Shown here piece by piece: positions 13,946 to 15,576 of a stretch of 15,576 nucleotides of DNA. The stretch's first letter is position 1, and each line of letters starts with the position of its first letter. The position numbers were made by a program, and so were the translations under genes. The notes below the pieces were generated by a model that was given only the letters and a program-made list of their open reading frames with translations, made no database searches and was not told the origin of the DNA. Source of the DNA: Aquificota bacterium (lineage in GTDB: Bacteria; Aquificota; Aquificia; Aquificales; Hydrogenothermaceae); assembly GCA_013153635.1 (NCBI GenBank), contig JAADDZ010000004.1, positions 1 through 15,576 on the forward strand, given 5' to 3'.

Positions 13946-15396
13946 TATTCTACTCTCTGTATTTTATACTTATCGATAGGTATAGTAATATTATCTACAA
14001 TTTCTACCATACCTTCCAGTTTCATCTTTTTAATAAGATTACTAACAGCTTCTTTTAGCCTAGGATTAATAATAATCCTAACCTTAACAAAAGGTCTTAA
14101 CTCCAAAATCTTCTTTTCAATCTCAAACAGTATAAGCCCCTCTCCTTTAACATAACCCTTCCCTTTACACACAGTACATATACTACTTAACTTCTTAATA
14201 AGACTCTCTTCAGATTTTTTTCTAGTAAGCTCCAACAAACCCAAAGACGTAAACCCTTTAACCTTAACAGGTTTCTTATCAGCTTTAAAACCCTCAATCA
14301 AAAACTCTAACAACTTATCCATATTGTCCTTATCCTTCATATCTATAAAATCCACAACAATAATACCACCCAAATCTCTAAGTCTAACCTGCTTTATAAT
14401 CTCCTTAGCCGCCTCCAGATTTATATTAAAAGCCATATCCTCCAAACTCCTCTCCTTACAATACTTCCCACTGTTAACATCTATAGCAACCAACGCTTCT
14501 GTCTCCTCAATAACTATATACCCACCACTCTTCAGCCAGATATGAGTCCCTAATATCTTATTAATAACAGAATCTAAATTATAAACAGAATAAAGACTCT
14601 CCCTTTTCGTTCTATAAAGAGAAACCCGTATCTTATGATTAGGGAATTGTGTTTGACAATAATCCTTAATCTGTCTATATATGAAAGTGTCATCAGTTAT
14701 TATCTTATCAAACTGACAAGCATAATCCCTAATTATAGAAAAAACCTTAAAAGACTCCTCATACAAAAGAGAAGGTGTTTTTTTAGCATCAGCAGTTTCC
14801 AAAATACCATACCAAGTCTCTTTAAGATTCAAAAAATCCTCAATAATAAACTCATCAGGAACATCAACAGCAGAAGTCCTAATAATATATCCAAACCCTT
14901 CCTCATTAAAAGAATCCAAAATATCCTTAATCTGCTCTTTTAAAACCTTTTTCAAATCATTAGGTATCTTTGTAGAAACTCCCACATGAGAAGAATAAGG
15001 CAGAAGAACTAAATACTTCCCCGGAATAGCAATTTTACAAGAAAGTTTTGCACCTTTACTATTTATAGCAGAACGTTTAACTTGAACAATTATAGAAGAA
15101 CCTTCCTTAACATCATTGCATAAAGAACCATTAACCATATCAGGACAAAAATCCTTCAAAGGTAAAAAAGCTTCTCTATCTTCCCCAATATCAACAAAAG
15201 CCGCATTAACAGCTGGAACTATCCTTTTAATTTTCCCTTTGTAGATATTACCCGTCTCCCTAGATATATCCTTATCATCTACCCGAACTTCTACAATTTC
15301 CCCCTTCTCATAGATAGCATACAAAATAATCCTTTGAGAAGAAGTAATTATAAGTTCCCTACCAAAGTCTGATGAATTTAAAAAAATCTCCTTCAT
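13945..15396 (-). CDS. rng: Ribonuclease G/E family endoribonuclease
   Basis: An RNase G-like endonuclease that cuts single-stranded AU-rich RNA and trims rRNA 5' ends. From the ATG at 15396 it has 483 residues, matching RNase G and lacking the long C-terminal degradosome scaffold of RNase E. Numbered from the alternative TTG at 15402, it shows an S1 domain (about 38-125), the 5'-sensor region, the DNase I-like catalytic segment with metal-binding Asp308 in VAIDVNSGK and Asp351 in IVVDFIDM, and the zinc-link CTVC at 409-412 followed by KGKGYV. These match the key positions of E. coli RNase E/G. No clear ribosome site precedes the start; the ATG gives the usual MKEI-type N-terminus. It heads the rng-bamD-rsfS-murI cluster. 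Confidence 0.95.
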   Translation of the reverse strand: MKEIFLNSSDFGRELIITSSQRIILYAIYEKGEIVEVRVDDKDISRETGNIYKGKIKRIVPAVNAAFVDIGEDREAFLPLKDFCPDMVNGSLCNDVKEGSSIIVQVKRSAINSKGAKLSCKIAIPGKYLVLLPYSSHVGVSTKIPNDLKKVLKEQIKDILDSFNEEGFGYIIRTSAVDVPDEFIIEDFLNLKETWYGILETADAKKTPSLLYEESFKVFSIIRDYACQFDKIITDDTFIYRQIKDYCQTQFPNHKIRVSLYRTKRESLYSVYNLDSVINKILGTHIWLKSGGYIVIEETEALVAIDVNSGKYCKERSLEDMAFNINLEAAKEIIKQVRLRDLGGIIVVDFIDMKDKDNMDKLLEFLIEGFKADKKPVKVKGFTSLGLLELTRKKSEESLIKKLSSICTVCKGKGYVKGEGLILFEIEKKILELRPFVKVRIIINPRLKEAVSNLIKKMKLEGMVEIVDNITIPIDKYKIQRVE

Positions 15397-15440
15397 AAAC
15401 AAAATGATAACAGATAATCTTCAAAAGACCAAAAAGGGTA

Positions 15441-15469
15441 TTGACAAAAGGGAGGAGAAGGAATATATT
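15441..15469 (+). promoter_or_regulatory. Strong sigma70-type promoter P1, pointing right
   Basis: A perfect TTGACA (15441-15446) and TATATT (15464-15469) are separated by the optimal 17 bases. It is divergent from rng and drives rightward transcription out of the window. Confidence 0.7.
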
Positions 15470-15496
15470 AGGGGGCTGTTCGATAGAAAAAAAGGG

Positions 15497-15524
15497 TTGA
15501 CAAAAAAAGAAAGTAGGATAAAAT
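15497..15524 (+). promoter_or_regulatory. Strong sigma70-type promoter P2, in tandem with P1
   Basis: A perfect TTGACA (15497-15502) and TAAAAT (15519-15524) are separated by 16 bases. It lies 27 bases beyond the P1 -10. The predicted start is near 15530-15532, just before a GC-richer stretch. Tandem strong promoters are typical of rRNA, tRNA and other stable RNA genes. Confidence 0.7.
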
Positions 15525-15529
15525 AATAA

Positions 15530-15576
15530 GTCCGGCTTTAAACGGCTGGGGTAAAGGCTACTTGGCAAGAGAATAG
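15530..15576 (+). other. Untranslated start of a rightward transcript, possibly a stable RNA
   Basis: The 47 bases from the expected P2 start to the window edge hold 24 G/C, about half, against roughly a third in the surroundings. They contain no ATG or GTG, and the only TTG is followed by a stop after three more codons. GGCT occurs three times. In AT-rich thermophile genomes GC-richness marks structured RNA, so an rRNA leader or another stable RNA is likely. I cannot match it to a named RNA family or riboswitch from this fragment. Confidence 0.4.

Noticed and set aside
15359-15568. 69-codon minus-strand frame rich in Phe, Leu and Pro upstream of rng
   Set aside because: It reads through the two strong plus-strand promoters and overlaps the rng N-terminus; its composition reflects the A/G-rich plus strand, so it is a shadow frame.
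15530-15576. c-di-GMP or cobalamin riboswitch at the right edge, from short resemblances such as CCGGCTTTAAAC
   Set aside because: The defining conserved segments of these riboswitches are absent; the resemblance covers only a few bases.
1-15576. CRISPR arrays, insertion sequences, tRNA genes, toxin-antitoxin or phage-defence genes
   Set aside because: No regularly spaced repeats, transposase motifs, cloverleaf sequences or defence-type domains were seen on either strand.

Overview
This is an ordinary, tightly packed bacterial chromosome segment, clearly AT-rich, with AGA and ATA codons common and many Lys/Glu/Ile-rich proteins. A BamD-type outer-membrane assembly lipoprotein points to a two-membrane (Gram-negative) cell. 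The composition, the compact overlapping gene layout, the frequent TTG/GTG starts and a biotin-dependent carboxyltransferase of the kind used around the reductive TCA cycle fit a thermophilic member of the Aquificota (Sulfurihydrogenibium-like). That assignment is inference from protein style and gene content; no marker in the window proves it.

Left part (1-5622). A partial membrane-protein frame runs off the left edge on the minus strand, followed by lipB (octanoyltransferase, minus). An AT-rich divergent intergenic region of about 150 bp separates lipB from dnaA (plus) and carries a near-consensus DnaA box. dnaA is followed on the plus strand by tyrS (with its own extended -10 element) and a YqaA/DedA-type membrane protein. 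The YqaA stop codon overlaps the stop codon of the convergent radA gene.

Middle part (5650-9959). On the minus strand a row of genes runs moaA - hotdog thioesterase - a previously easy-to-miss 37-residue membrane/basic peptide - radA. A divergent cold-shock protein gene (plus) has several TTGACA elements in its upstream region and ends in a hairpin terminator it shares with the convergent purH. purH lies downstream of tatD on the minus strand.

Right part (9960-15576). A divergent, palindrome-containing promoter region separates tatD from a 613-residue biotin-carrying carboxyltransferase (plus). Its stop overlaps that of murI. murI is the last gene of a minus-strand cluster rng - bamD - rsfS - murI in which adjacent genes overlap or almost touch (RNA decay, outer-membrane assembly, ribosome silencing, peptidoglycan precursor). 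Beyond rng, two good tandem sigma70-type promoters point to the right. They are followed by a start-codon-free, GC-richer leader that suggests a stable RNA gene just outside the window.

Most genes are housekeeping and recognisable. I found no convincing undescribed defence, mobile or biosynthetic system. The points most worth a second look are the 37-residue membrane peptide, the tandem-promoter RNA-like unit at the right edge, the possible origin region upstream of dnaA, and the substrate of the carboxyltransferase.
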